DNA of 64,000 nt from Acanthacorydalis orientalis (GCA_034766995.1 CM068318.1:4721001-4785000); one strand, 5' to 3'; positions 1 to 11,830 are shown, counted from the stretch's first letter. The notes: a model not told the origin generated them from the sequence alone. A program made the numbers and translations.

Positions 1-1051
1 AATCTAATGTTTTTGCACTCTGATGTTTTTAGTGAGAACTGAATATGCTAGAGGCAATTTGAATACTGAATATTTTTACTGGCATGATTGTCAAATTACA
101 AAAAAGTCAACTCTCAAATCATAACGCGTTCCAGCACTTTGTATCCAATCTGTCGTCAATGCAAACCTTACATCAAAGACAATGCCGCATCCAGTTCAAT
201 ATTAACTTCATTGTATCGCAGTCCTGAGTTCTAAATTAACTTTAGGAAGCGGAGGTCACGAGAGATTAGTCAGCGCTGACTCGATGATCAATCACTTATG
301 CGCCCGATCGGAGGGAAATGCTGCTCTGAGCCCCCCGGTCAGACAATGCGCATTTCGCAGTCAACTACAAACGCTCATTTTTGTTTCCAATTTGTTTTTC
401 TTCCATCCTCGGGTGCTGATGGCATCCGATGTAATTTATGCCCCCTAGTCAAAAGTTCAACGAGCTTCTTTTGCATTTTTTTTTCTTAACTTAGCATTTA
501 TACGTTCCAGCGATTATTGATTGCTCGAATAAATTATTTCGTTACATAAATAATTTCGACGAATCATTCATAAATTCCAATTACATAAGTCGAGTACAAA
601 TTGTATGAAACGATAGTAATTTTTAAATCAGTATAAATTGTCGAAGAAAATTTAAAGGAAATGTTCTTCAATCTTCGTTATTCTACGACAGCGTTCATAT
701 ATAAGATCAGAGTTTTGCAAGGATCACATTTTATGTAAAATGTTTTCCATACTGAAAATGTATTTGTTGTGAGAAATGTAAAGATTTTTTTTTATTTGAG
801 TTATTTTATCGGCAGCTTCAAGTTTTCTAAAGTCTTTAAGTATTTTTTAAAAAAAAAATGAAACTTACTCCTTTTAATTGACCCTAATTTCAAAAATTGT
901 AGCAAACGAATGGCTTGCATGCTAAATCATTAATAATCAATAAAAAATCAAAATTTACTATTTATACCGATTTTCTACAAGAAAATGTTTTCTGATACGT
1001 TTCACTGTTATCTATAGAACTTTTCTAATACGATTTACTGTATTTTATAGC

Positions 1052-1054
<3 letters not shown>
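1..1054. other. AT-rich non-coding DNA
   Basis: No gene, repeat or RNA is recognised. The stretch at about 240-460 is less AT-rich and contains several CpG sites. It may be a small regulatory island, but nothing specific supports that. Confidence 0.5.

Positions 1055-1099
<45 letters not shown>
1055..1099. repeat. (TA)n microsatellite
   Basis: A pure TA dinucleotide run of about 45 bp in AT-rich background. Confidence 0.95.
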
Positions 1100-1102
<3 letters not shown>

Positions 1103-2071
1103 AGTAACTTGAAAAAAAACATACTACTTACAGATGAAAAATAAATATTTAAAAATATAAAGAATATTTCAGTAGAAAATCCAGAAGAATTTGAAATAAT
1201 TTAATACATTCTTATTTTTTTCTCTTGTCTACGTATTAAAATATTGAATTAATAAATATATCTTGTTATCTGTTGAATTAAATTTTAATATTTAATTGAA
1301 CCAGGAGGCTCTTTCCACTGTTCGCTGGCTATTAATAATGTGGCTAAATAAAATGATGTTATCTGAATGAATTTGAAAATTCATTTGACAAAATTCTATG
1401 CGATAATAATTATATTTCTTTTAATAAAATTTATCAGGGATATTTTGTTACAAAAATGTTTGCATTGAAATTTATTCATAGAAAACAATACATTTCATAT
1501 AAATGATCTCCTGTTCTTGATATGTATATGTAGATATACACCTATTATTTATAATGAAATTATTTTTCGTATCGAGCAAATTTCGTTAAATTAATTAATT
1601 TTCAAATTTAGTGCTTGCGTCGCGCGCGCACTGTCTTATTTCATACTCAAATAAATAAACTTGTCGCCAACTCTCTGACCTTTCGTCGGATTATTAAACA
1701 ATAAGAATTGAATTAAATTTATATCGAATCGAATAATGGCCGCGTTTGAAGTACATCGGGAATTTTTTAATGAAAAATAAATTGAATATTTATTGACATC
1801 TCGCGAAATAATGATTTCACTCGACATTAAAGCAAGACGAAAATAATTTATTTGAAGTACCGACATTGTTTTCAATTATGTTCGAATGAAAAACGGTCGG
1901 CGAACGACAGACGGTTATAATAAATATTCTAAAAATATTTTATTATTATTTTCGCACTCGACTTGGTCTCGAGCTGCGAAGAAAGGCGAAACGTCGCTGT
2001 GTATTGTTGTGTTTCTTTATATGTACGCTTAAAAGGAATTTATTAAACGCAGCAATAGTACAATGTATAAG
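1100..2071. other. AT-rich non-coding DNA
   Basis: No gene or repeat is recognised. A short GC-richer patch with CGCGCGC lies at about 1617-1630. A 79-residue minus-strand open frame spans this area, but it resembles nothing known and is of chance length. Confidence 0.5.
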
Positions 2072-2398
2072 CGTGTTTAGATCTTTCACCTTTCTAGAAA
2101 CATTTTTCTTTGATTTTATTTTTAAAGACATCTTAAATGGATCTCAAAGAATTCCTTTCAACCTTTTATGTTATGGAACTCATTGTCTTCAAGTATATTT
2201 TCAATTTTAAAAAGTGAAAATCATAGAATTTAGTATAAAATATATAAACGGATATCAATTGTGTTTCACATCTCTCACTACTCTAGAAAAATATTTTTCT
2301 ATATTATTTTTAAAGATTGTTAAATAGATCCCAAATAATTCCTTTCAATTGTTTTATATTATAGAATTCGCTATCTTCAAGTACTTTTTAAATTCTAA
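2072..2398. repeat. Imperfect tandem duplication, two units of about 138 bp
   Basis: Unit 1 is 2072-2210 and unit 2 is 2260-2398. The units share blocks in the same order: a TCTAGAAA box, TATTTTTAAAGA, an AATTCCTTTCAA box and a TCTTCAAGTA box. By eye they are about 80% identical, with a period near 188 bp. They look like an old local segmental duplication. Open frames that cross the units are not conserved between them, so there is no sign of coding. A mariner-like end begins a few bases after unit 2. Confidence 0.8.
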
Positions 2399-2401
2399 AT
2401 A

Positions 2402-2690
2402 TTAGGGTGGTAGGAATATAATTGCTGTTTTTGTTTTCTGAACTCTAACTTTAACTTTTTTTAATAAAAGTGTCATTTCATCGTATTCATGTTAATATCA
2501 TTTTAAAGTGAATTTTTGGTCTGTATTTTGGTAACATGGACTTTAGTTTTATTATTCATTTTGCTTCAAATTGGTCTTTTGAATTAAAGATGGAAAAGAA
2601 ACAAATAAGAGCATTTTTTTGTATGAGTTTAAAACGGGCGGTAGAGAGCAGAAACTGCTCGTAAACTAAATAATGCTTTTGATGTACATA
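2402..2690 (+). mobile_element. Mariner-like element, 5' fragment
   Basis: The sequence starts with TTAGGGTGGTAGGAATATAA, preceded by TA. This matches the terminal repeat of the copy at 36881 and the 3' terminus of the copy at 47333. It then follows the same internal order: a GTTTTTGTTTTCTGAA block, a leader, and a degraded transposase N-terminus (GAAAAGAAACAAATAAGAGC, encoding EKKQIRA). It breaks off at about 2690, where a (TA)n array begins, so the DNA-binding domain remainder, catalytic domain and 3' end are missing. The terminus resembles cecropia-type mariners such as Hsmar1; that family placement is from general knowledge. Confidence 0.8.

Positions 2691-2692
<2 letters not shown>

Positions 2693-2729
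<37 letters not shown>
2693..2729. repeat. (TA)n microsatellite
   Basis: About 37 bp of TA, lying directly at the truncation point of the preceding mariner fragment. Confidence 0.95.
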
Positions 2730-2731
<2 letters not shown>

Positions 2732-2800
2732 TAAATAATTCAGAGTATAATAATTTAATGATGTATTTTTTGATACTTATTCCAAATGCACAAATAAAAG
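2729..2800 (+). repeat. Dispersed repeat linked to (TA)n, copy 1
   Basis: GATAAATAATTCAGAGTATA and the following 50 bases recur at 11828-11899 with close to 90% identity by eye. In both places the repeat begins immediately after a (TA)n array. The nature of the repeat is unknown. Confidence 0.75.
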
Positions 2801-3314
2801 TACTTTTATCAAATAAATCAGTGATTTAGAAAGGATGTTGGATTAAAAGACACTAAGCAGATCTTTAAGTATAAATTTCAGCGATACTGAAATCATAGGT
2901 CATCATGCAAACGATAAGACTAGGATAAGAACGAGAATTCAAAACAAACTTTAGTCTTATCTAAGAAATTGAAAAGAATGGAGCGAAAAGTTCATTATTT
3001 TTAAAGCTCGATCAAAATTTAAGCTGAGAAGATAAATTCAACTATAACTGTATATTTTTTATATATATTTCTGTTATATAGTTTATCAATTATTCTATTA
3101 TTTTCAATTATTCTAAAAAATTCGTTATGATCTAAATATTAAATCTTTGTACAAAAATATACGTGTATAAACGACTACCGTCCACTAAAACATTAATATT
3201 TATAAGATTCGTATCCATATTTTTCATTCACATGGACAAAAAAACAAAATAATAATTTCTCATTGAATATATTTTCTTCTATATTTTTTTATTGCTACGT
3301 TTAAAGAGACTGAG
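2801..3314. other. AT-rich non-coding DNA
   Basis: No gene is seen. The sequence at about 2860-2960 is slightly more complex but matches nothing I recognise. Confidence 0.5.
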
Positions 3315-4017
3315 ATGCGTTTTTGTACCGTTAGTGTCAGGAAGCAACATTTTTATGATATTTTATTATTTCACTGTATTATTGTTCGAATAGATAAAGT
3401 GATGAGAAAGTTTGCATACCAGTGTCATTCTGAAGAAATTACAGAAGATTATACATAGTTGTAACTCTTATCAAATTGATTATTAGTTAATAAATTTTGA
3501 ATACATGTATATATATATAAATTCCGTTTGAAAATTGTTTTCTTTTATAGACAATCCGAATTTAAATTCTACTGTTTATCTTATCAAAATAGTTTACAAT
3601 AAACATTGTATTTTTAATTCATGACAATTTATATAAAAGACAGGAAGAAAATGTCGCTGGAAGTGATTCGATATCACGTCGAGTTTCTTTCAAACGTGTA
3701 TAAAACAATATTTATTTAGAGATTTAGAGAAATACCTATTTTCAGAAATATTGGCATTTGATGTCGAATATAAACATCGGTCTAGAATATCAACAAACGA
3801 GCAAACAAACCGATATTTTCGTATAAATAAAATATTCTCATACCGACTATAGTTTCGTTAACTTTTTTATTACCTCAATTTGAAAAAAAAACGCGTTGCG
3901 TTTTCGTGTCATCAGTGTCAGGAAACAACATTTTCACGATATTTTATTGTTTTCAGTTATTATTATTTGTCAAGTCAACATAACGAGAAAGTAAACATGT
4001 CGAAAACATGTCATTGT
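3315..4017. repeat. Direct repeat pair (3315-3430 and 3896-4017)
   Basis: Both units contain TGCGTTTT, an AGTGTCAGGAARCAACATTT box, a GATATTTTATT box, and then GAGAAAGT and GTCATTSTG boxes in the same order. By eye identity is about 75%. The units are about 580 bp apart, and the spacer holds no recognisable gene. This is probably an old local duplication. Confidence 0.65.
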
Positions 4018-5520
4018 GTTCAAGATATATATATATATATAATGTAGGCAATGTTTCAACTATGAGCTTTATTTATCAGTTCCGGCATTTTTCCATCGCC
4101 CGGAAAATTATTTAACTCTAGGTACGACACTTGTTTTCATGTCGATCAATCATGTTTTCTAAATCTGGATGATTTATTTTACGATGAATATATATTTTTT
4201 TAACTCTGTTATTTTAAACGCACCGAGTTGTGCTGTTTGATGGTTTCAATACGTTCGAATATTGAATCGAATGGTACAGGGTCGTGTCATTTGTACGAAT
4301 ATTCATTTATCACGGGGTTGTATTATTGAAGGATCATGTTTGAAAATATGCGCTTTTGTAAATCATACGTTATTATAATTAATCCATAGTGTTTTGGATT
4401 TCAGTTCCATACCAAATAGAGAATATCAAAAATTGTATTTTTTAAAAAAAAAAATGCTAGCATAATTAGAAATTAAATTATTTTTATACATGTTTTTCGT
4501 AGGGTTTAATTTTATGATTTTAATAAAAAATGTATTTATTAAAAAGGATTTATTCATTCTTAGAATAGACACATTCTTTAAAATTATTCTATAGCTGTTA
4601 AGTAATTAAAGAATCTTCTTCCTTTATATATTATTGTATTCGTTTTATATCCAAATTCAGATTATCTACTGTTGAAAGAACAACTTGTTGTTTTCTTAGT
4701 TGTTAGAGTTTAGAAAAATTAGAAGAGGTTGTACTTTCTTAACTGTTTAAATTAATTCTAAAGACTTTTGCAAATAAATTATTCTCTCAACCTAAAAAAC
4801 AGAAGGCTGATCGAAAATGACCATTAATAATTTTTATATATTGATTATTTGTATTTAAATAACAATAACATCATCTTCACAGCTTTTTGCTTATTTTTAT
4901 ATGTGCTATAGAAATTCTGTGTCTTATTTCATGGCCATAATTAAACAGTTATTACAGTTGATCCCTTTTAAAGATAATTAATGAGGACAGTCGAAGACGT
5001 GTTATAGATTTACATTTTTATTTTGTTTATGTAATTATTAGTGCGTTAATTTATTAGAAAAAAATTCGTTTGTAAAAATGAATTGTCATAGTGCTAGAAA
5101 TATACTGAGCCAAAAGTCTAAAGATATTTTTATAAATTAACTCTTTAGATTCTCACAAATTATAAAAGTATGTGATTAAAATATTCGGTCATTGATTTGG
5201 TAAGAAAAAAAATAAGTTTTGTAGTAAAGTGAAAAATTTGTTTGAAACCAAATTTTGTCGATATTAAAAATATGATTGTTTTATTTGATTTTATTTTCGA
5301 ATCAAATATTGTAATAATAAATATATTTGTTTAGTTGAAAAAGAAATTGTAATTCTTTTGAAATGAATTTAATTTCTATTAAAATATTAATATTTTATTA
5401 TAAAAAATTCGAATAGAAAAAAACTTTAAAGTCGATTAAAAAAAAAAGAAAAATCAGAACGATACACAAATAGAAATATGATTATTATTTATTTGAATTT
5501 AATCACATCAGTTCGTATCA
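4018..5520. other. AT-rich non-coding DNA
   Basis: Contains short TA runs and no recognisable gene, RNA or transposon. The sequence near 4080-4320 has more CpG than its neighbours. Confidence 0.5.
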
Positions 5521-5526
5521 TTTAAA

Positions 5527-5561
5527 TATAAAAACCACAACGCTGCTCGTTTTCATTCAGT
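5527..5561 (+). promoter_or_regulatory. Candidate core promoter: TATA box plus initiator
   Basis: TATAAAAA at 5527-5534 is followed by TCAGT at 5557-5561. The initiator A (5559) lies 32 bases after the first T of the TATA box, which is the spacing expected for arthropod polymerase II promoters. The intervening sequence (CCACAACGCTGCTCG) is less AT-rich than its surroundings. The first downstream ATG (5570) opens a frame of only a few codons, so any transcript would be non-coding or would be a 5' exon. No downstream promoter element was seen. Chance occurrence in AT-rich DNA is quite possible. Confidence 0.35.
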
Positions 5562-6452
5562 GTCTAAAATGTCCCACTGGAAATAAAATGAAACACTGTT
5601 CCTGGCAATTGTGTACAATAAGGAACAACACATTACAGTTTACGAAATGTGCCGAATAGATCCAAACATTAAACAAACTATGTGAATTATTCGTTAACGT
5701 GGTCGTATTTATCACTCACGATTTATCGCACTCTGTAAAGGAAAAGTTAGATTTGTTCGGTGTACAAAACTTTTATGATATATTTAACTGACTTTCGTTC
5801 TATTCAATCGTAAAGGGTTCAAACATTCAAAAGTACTTTTATAAAAAAAAAAACATATGTATATATGTTTAATTCAAACAACGTATCTATCTACACGATA
5901 AATTTTCACATATTTCATACATTTTTATGCAAAGAATCAATGAGATTAAGAATTGTTTTGTAGCAGTTTTCTCTTGAATATCGTTCAACGAACCACTTGA
6001 AACTTTTTGTTCTAATTATACATTTCCACAACTGAAATTAGAACGAGTAGATCGTGTCATTTAATTGTCCGAGTATGCATCCAGTAACCGCTATCATGCA
6101 AATGTTGTCTAGAAACTTTAACGAAGAACTGTCATAATTATTTTATATGTATTTTACGAGGTCGGTATGTAATTACATTGAATTGTTTATAGAGTAAAGC
6201 TAATACTTACTGTTAGAAATAGTTTGAATAAAATATGGAAATAGACCTTAAGTAATATTTGAGAAATAATGAGTGGGAGAAAATAATATAGTATGAAAGT
6301 ATAAATAAAATAATAGTTTTTGTGTCTCTATCTTTTTTTTTAATATCTAAGGCATATAATTACTTTTTTCTTAGATTAATTTATGATTTTTGAACTCTAA
6401 TAATAGATAAATTGTTTAATAAGTGCATGTTCGTTATTGTACTATGTGTATA
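5562..6452. other. AT-rich non-coding DNA
   Basis: No gene is recognised. A POU-type octamer ATGCAAAT occurs at about 6098 in a slightly more complex stretch (6040-6130). Confidence 0.5.
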
Positions 6453-6704
6453 TTAGGTGATTCCAAAAACACTGTCCAATTTAACTTAATTTTTTTATCC
6501 CTAGCTATAAAATTTTTTTTGATCCAAGTTGTTCAAGAAATCATTATTAATCATTTTTGTTTGTTGTTTTTATGCGTATTTGTTGATGACTGTTTTTAAA
6601 ATACTGAAAATTGAATTTTCAGTACTTTATCATTAATTTTATCAATTAAAATCATGTTATCTTTCTACACAACAATACCAGATCACCCTTTGTAGCCACC
6701 CTAA
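6453..6704. mobile_element. Small TA-flanked element with mariner-like ends
   Basis: The left end TTAGGTGATTCCAAAAACA (6453) is preceded by TA. The right end, read on the minus strand, is TTAGGGTGGCTACAAAGG and is also flanked by TA (6705-6706). The ends are only partly alike. Length is 252 bp. There is no coding sequence inside, but there is a perfect inverted repeat with 11-base arms at 6602-6624. This fits a non-autonomous mariner-type MITE. No second copy was found in the window. Confidence 0.5.
6602..6624. repeat. Perfect short inverted repeat
   Basis: TACTGAAAATT, a single G, then AATTTTCAGTA: 11-base arms around one base. It lies in the middle of the small TA-flanked element. Confidence 0.8.
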
Positions 6705-7026
6705 TAGAATCTGAAAGAATAAAACTGAAATATTCATATTTTTCTACGTATTTCAGCTCTCTTTTTTTTCTCTCTCTATCTTTATATATATTATTCACTC
6801 CAATGGTCCTGTTCAAACATTAAAATAACGACGATATACTCGCTTCGTCAAAATAATTGAACGCTGATTTTCAAAATAAAATTCAATTCCTTTGATACGT
6901 TGCTCTGACATGACTTTTCCATGATAAATTCCCTAGTTTTATTTATAAAATTCTAAAAAGAAGAGGAAAAACATTTAAACAACAAAAAAAATATTAACAA
7001 TTCAAACCCATTAGTTTTTCTGTGTC

Positions 7027-7030
<4 letters not shown>

Positions 7031-7088
<58 letters not shown>
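7031..7088. repeat. Compound (TA)n(GA)n microsatellite
   Basis: About 42 bp of TA followed by about 16 bp of GA. Confidence 0.95.
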
Positions 7089-8154
7089 TAAAGATAGTCT
7101 TATCAGCTTGTTATTAGTTTATACCATTACAAAACTATCAATAAAAACATATTAATGATATCATGTTTTGGATATTTAACATTAAACCAGTCAGTTTTTA
7201 TAATAAAAGCATTAAAAGCTGTTAGAATAGTGGGAAAATGTTATAGAAATATTTGTAGATTATTTATTTTATTGAATAATTTCTAAATAGTAATAAATAT
7301 TTTATAAAGAAATAACCAAATAGTGTTTTTAAGAAAAAATAGGAAGAGTTTTGTAGTCATTCCCACTATGGCCACACAAACATTTGATATGTAATTATTT
7401 ATTATAAAACGGATTATTATATTAAATATAAGGATCTAAGGTTTAATCATTTTAAAATAATTCAACTATGAAATACTCGTATTGAATTAATATTTCTAGT
7501 GGTAGAATTCATATTTAAATTGATTTTATTTAATAAAACTTATAAGTAGAATCCTAAACTGTATTAAAATTTTATACATAAAATATGTTTTTTTTTATTA
7601 TATCAAGTTTATAATGACAACGATAAAAGATATTTTTAAATAATGTTTATAAAAAAATAACATTACCTAAATAAACAATGAATTAAATATAGAAGGATCG
7701 AAACAATTATAAAAAAGTTAAAAAAATAGACAGTTTTCCGACAATCTGTGATGAAATTCATTCTTTATTCGTACAAAATTAGATTTTTCAAAAAAAATAA
7801 ATAATAAAACGATATATTAAAAACAAATAATTTTCCAGAGATACAGATTTTATTATTTTATATTTTAAAATAGTATGTTAGTTAAATATAATTAAAGAAA
7901 TATTATGTTTTTTTAATATATATATATATATATGAATCTATTTATATAATGTACGTATGAGAGTAAGATATTTTTTGATAAATTAAGTTGAGGTTTTCAT
8001 ATGAAACGTACGTTTCGCAGAAATTAATTTAGCTTCAAATACAATATTAATATTTTTCCTCTTATGTTGTTTAATCTAAAATATATATATATGTCTATTC
8101 AGAAAATCAATCATAATTAATGTTATTCATTTGAATTATGTGGAAAACAATATG

Positions 8155-8155
<1 letters not shown>
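7089..8155. other. AT-rich non-coding DNA
   Basis: Extremely AT-rich, with a short (TA)n at 7916-7933. No gene or known repeat is seen. Confidence 0.5.

Positions 8156-8157
<2 letters not shown>

Positions 8158-8206
<49 letters not shown>
8158..8206. repeat. (TA)n microsatellite
   Basis: A TA run of about 49 bp. Open frames through it read as Tyr-Ile repeats and are artefacts. Confidence 0.95.
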
Positions 8207-8214
<8 letters not shown>

Positions 8215-8518
8215 TTAAAATTTTCAATCCGAATATTTCCATTGTGTTTGTTTCCAGGAAATATTCAAATATTAATATTTTGCTTCTACAAAATTTATAT
8301 TTATATATATATAATTTCCTTTTAATTCAGTACATAAATATTTATATATATATATAACAAAAGGAATTTTTAATATAATTAATTGTAATTTTATGTAATT
8401 TCATAATAACCATGACATTTATTACTTCTAATAGATGTCTATGAGTTTCTGTAAAAAAAAGAACTTCTATAAAATTTAATTACTGTTATTTACAAAAAAT
8501 AATGTATGTTTTGTAATA

Positions 8519-8545
8519 ATTTCTCTTTTTGTTTTTCAGGTAAGT
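8519..8545 (+). promoter_or_regulatory. Candidate recursive splice site (AG|GTAAGT)
   Basis: A run of about 20 pyrimidine-rich bases (TTTCTCTTTTTGTTTTTC) ends in CAG at 8537-8539. It is followed at once by the consensus 5' splice site GTAAGT (8540-8545). This 3'/5' juxtaposition is the hallmark of ratchet-point (zero-length exon) sites in long arthropod introns. It is among the strongest splice-like signals in the window and would place the surrounding DNA in a large plus-strand intron. The branch point is not obvious. RNA evidence is needed to distinguish it from chance. Confidence 0.5.
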
Positions 8546-8590
8546 GTTGCTGTATTTTTTCTCATTGATATCAGGTTCAATCGCGACTGC
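8540..8590 (+). other. Candidate 51-base recursive or cassette exon
   Basis: The segment from the AG at 8538-8539 to a second GTAAGT (8591-8596) is 51 bases, a multiple of three. Read in phase 0 it is open for 17 codons (VSVAVFFLIDIRFNRDC). Drosophila recursive sites are often followed by such an RS-exon, defined by a downstream 5' splice site. Alternatively, the AG at 8573-8574 with the same donor gives a 16-base microexon (8575-8590). No known protein is recognised in the 17 residues. Confidence 0.3.
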
Positions 8591-8596
8591 GTAAGT

Positions 8597-9740
8597 TGAT
8601 ATTTTATTTTGTAAATTCCATAAATTTTAAATTTATTTCATCGAAATGTGTAGTTACATTAAATATAAATTAAATATTAAAAATGATATTAATAATGAAA
8701 TAAAATCGTTTTGTTTGTTGTACAAGTAACATACTAAATTTATTTCACTTGTTTACTGCCAGTTTTATTACAAGTTTGTCTAAATTAGAGATTTTTAAAT
8801 CATTCTTTAATTAATTAGAATCACACACAGATAATAACTCATTTAATTACGATTTTATCTTTAATTCACTTATTTTTAACAAGTCTTTTTTAATACCTGC
8901 TTGATAACTTTTAGAATATTTTACAATTTAGTGAGGATATTGTTAGCGAAAAAACTATTTAATTCAATCATTTTTTTTATATTTTATTTATGTAGATTGT
9001 TTATTTTTATTTCCGTTTTTTAATATAACAATTTTATTAATTACATATATTTTATTAGTAATTAAAGTGAATATGAGTGTTTGATATAAAATTAATAGTT
9101 ATTTTATATTTCATTAAACATTTTTATTGTTTAAACACTTTTTTATTAATTTAATTTTTTTTTTAGATTAATCTAGATTCATTCAATTATCGATTAGGGT
9201 ATTAAATTATTTTGTTAATGTTTTAAATAGTTAATTAATTTAATTATGTCTGGAATGCTTTTTCTAATTAATTTTTATTAACTACATCTCTGTAATGTAA
9301 AATACTTTATAAACTTTAATCAGTCTTTGTAATCTATTTAAAGATTTCATTTTATTTTCTTTGTTTATATCGATTATGAATCATTTTTTCATTTCTTGAT
9401 GTATCAGTATTACTAGAAGAAAAGCAATTCTGTTATTTATTATGAATCTCACTAAATTTGTCATATTATATTATCATTTTTTATAAATGTGTTTGCATCA
9501 ATTTTAGTTTTTACATTTTTTTTAATGAGACTTGTTGAAAATAATGTTTGTTGTGTGAAAATATGTTAATTTTCAAGTTCATTTTTAAGAGATATGTACA
9601 AACGATTTTTATTTCCATATTGCATTTTTAAAATGTTTCACTATTTTTTGGTATACCAGAAATTAAGTAATAATTTTTTTATTCAAAAACAATTCAAAGA
9701 TGTGTTTTCTTTATTATACGTTTATGCTCAATTAGGGTGT
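8597..9740. other. AT-rich non-coding DNA
   Basis: Homogeneous, T-rich on the plus strand, as expected downstream of a 5' splice site or in intron sequence generally. No gene is recognised. Confidence 0.5.
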
Positions 9741-9855
9741 TTGTTTAATAATTGGACCGATTTTTAGAATATTATCTTTTGAATAAACAGGTTAGGTTAT
9801 TTATTTATAAATTGAGAGATTGTTAGAATATCATCTTTCTCATAAATAAGTAAAA
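9741..9855. repeat. Imperfect tandem repeat, two units of about 60 bp
   Basis: Both units carry a TTTAWAAATTG-like box, GA, then TTAGAATATYATCTTT and an AATAA-rich end, spaced about 61 bp apart. This is a small local duplication without other features. Confidence 0.5.
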
Positions 9856-10238
9856 ACATTTACAATAAAAACCATTCAGCTTCGAGATGATTAAGAATAT
9901 ATTCTTTTTTTCATATAACGATTCGTCTGCTGTCTTAATGATTGAATCTGTACTAATTACAAAATCGAAAAAAGTATAATTTATACTTTTTTATAAACAG
10001 ACAGTTTATATATATATATATATATTCCAGAGAAATAAAGAGAAATTGTAAGTTATATGCATAATATAAGCTATAAATAATATAATTGGTAAATATTTTC
10101 TTTAATTTGATTCAAATGAAGAAAGCATGTATGCGCACGTTGTCAATATACGCCTACAAGTATCTCTTTTATGGTGAAATCGTTATGCATACATTTTCTG
10201 ATATGTACATACACAATTCACTGACGACAATACATATT

Positions 10239-10242
<4 letters not shown>
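9856..10242. other. AT-rich non-coding DNA
   Basis: Contains a short TA run at about 10009-10024. No gene is recognised. Confidence 0.5.

Positions 10243-10302
<60 letters not shown>
10243..10302. repeat. (TA)n microsatellite
   Basis: A TA run of about 60 bp. Confidence 0.95.
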
Positions 10303-10305
<3 letters not shown>

Positions 10306-10741
10306 ATGATATTTACGAATAAGATAATATTAAATTCTTGCCGTAATTTGAATGCCATATATTTCTGATACAGATATTTCATTAATTTCTTTAGTATACA
10401 TTGTAATAAAATATGGTATTCGTTGTTGACGACTCTTTCTTGGAATATTTAAAATATGTATCAAATTAATATACTTTTCGTGACGTTAATGTAGAGGAGT
10501 TATTAAAAAAGAAACAAGGATAAACTCTGATAATCTCTTTGTATATTTAGATATAGGATATATGATGATATGAAGTATAGAATGATCTCATTATGTGGAT
10601 CTGTTGACATGATTTTTTATTTATAAGAATATCTATTCTAAAAATAACTAAAGGTATTTTTCATCAAGTGTGTATACTCGAGAATGTATTAAGAATGTGA
10701 GGTATATGAAATGATATCTTCGTTACATACATACATATATT

Positions 10742-10748
<7 letters not shown>
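10303..10748. other. AT-rich non-coding DNA
   Basis: No gene or recognisable element is seen. Confidence 0.5.

Positions 10749-10795
<47 letters not shown>
10749..10795. repeat. (TA)n microsatellite
   Basis: A TA run of about 47 bp, immediately followed by a transposon end. Confidence 0.95.
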
Positions 10796-10798
<3 letters not shown>

Positions 10799-10870
10799 TG
10801 CACAAATTAATTCAGTCCCTTTTTTATAGAATATGAACGTTTATGGAAAAAAGGAATAAATTCAATATAT
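10796..10870 (+). mobile_element. Mariner-type family 2, 5' fragment
   Basis: GTGTGCACAAATTAATTCAG followed by a CCCTTTTTTATAGAA box and TTTATGGAAAAAAGGAATA matches the 5' ends at 19252, 34632 and 41089. The first bases are replaced by the (TA)n array, and only about 75 bp survive. No coding sequence remains. Confidence 0.7.
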
Positions 10871-11780
10871 TTTTATCTACTATTTTTAATTCTCGCTTAT
10901 GTACATTTCGGTTACAATATCACTATCTTCAGAGCACCAAGCTATAGAAAAAAATCATTTGATAATTCATTTAATCATTGAAAAACCTAATGATAATTTC
11001 TACTGTAACATAGTCTCAAATATACAAAAATGGTTCAGTTTCTCTATATTATTTTTCTTAATCTTGAAAAATGTGCATTTTATCCAATTGTTTTTATTTT
11101 TGCAATTAATTAAAAACATTTACTAACTTTTCTTTAGCCAAAATTAGATTTTTCTTAAACGAGGTCTCAGTTGGTTCATTATTACTAATTGTTTTTTTAT
11201 TTGTATCTCTGTGTGTATTCTATAGAAATTAAAATTTATATTTAAAATTTAATCGAGACATAACAGTGAGTTTAACTTGAACTATTGGACGTACAACATT
11301 GACTGTCTTGTATTTTAACCTTAATTTTATCTTCAGAGGTAATTTCTTTCTTAAAAATTCGAAATTCATTCATAAACCATAAAAAGTTCTGACCAACAAT
11401 TTTATTTCCAGTCAATTGCTTATTGATATCTTTTTATATTGTACAGGTGTCTGAATTTTTATTTTCCAGTCAATTAAAAATTAAAATTGAAAACAAATGT
11501 CAAAACACACATTATTAAAATATTAAATTTCTAGTTTGTCATATTTATAGATTTATAATACATATTTTTCTGTACCTCATCAGTCTGAGAATAATAGTAC
11601 ATCCTCAAAATCGTAATCTATCAAGAAAAAATCAGAAATGATCAATAATTAATATCTAATGATCAATAATTAATAATTAATATATCTAATTGAATATTTT
11701 CAATTAGAAAAAAAAGATGGCTTATGGGATGACTGAAAAATTGTGTGAAACTCAATCAGATATTTTTAAAATTCGTATCG

Positions 11781-11782
<2 letters not shown>
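10871..11782. other. AT-rich non-coding DNA
   Basis: No gene is recognised. A 75-residue open frame at 10899-11126 has no known relatives and is of chance length. Confidence 0.5.

Positions 11783-11828
<46 letters not shown>
11783..11828. repeat. (TA)n microsatellite
   Basis: A TA run of about 46 bp, immediately followed by a dispersed repeat also seen at 2729. Confidence 0.95.
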
Positions 11829-11830
<2 letters not shown>

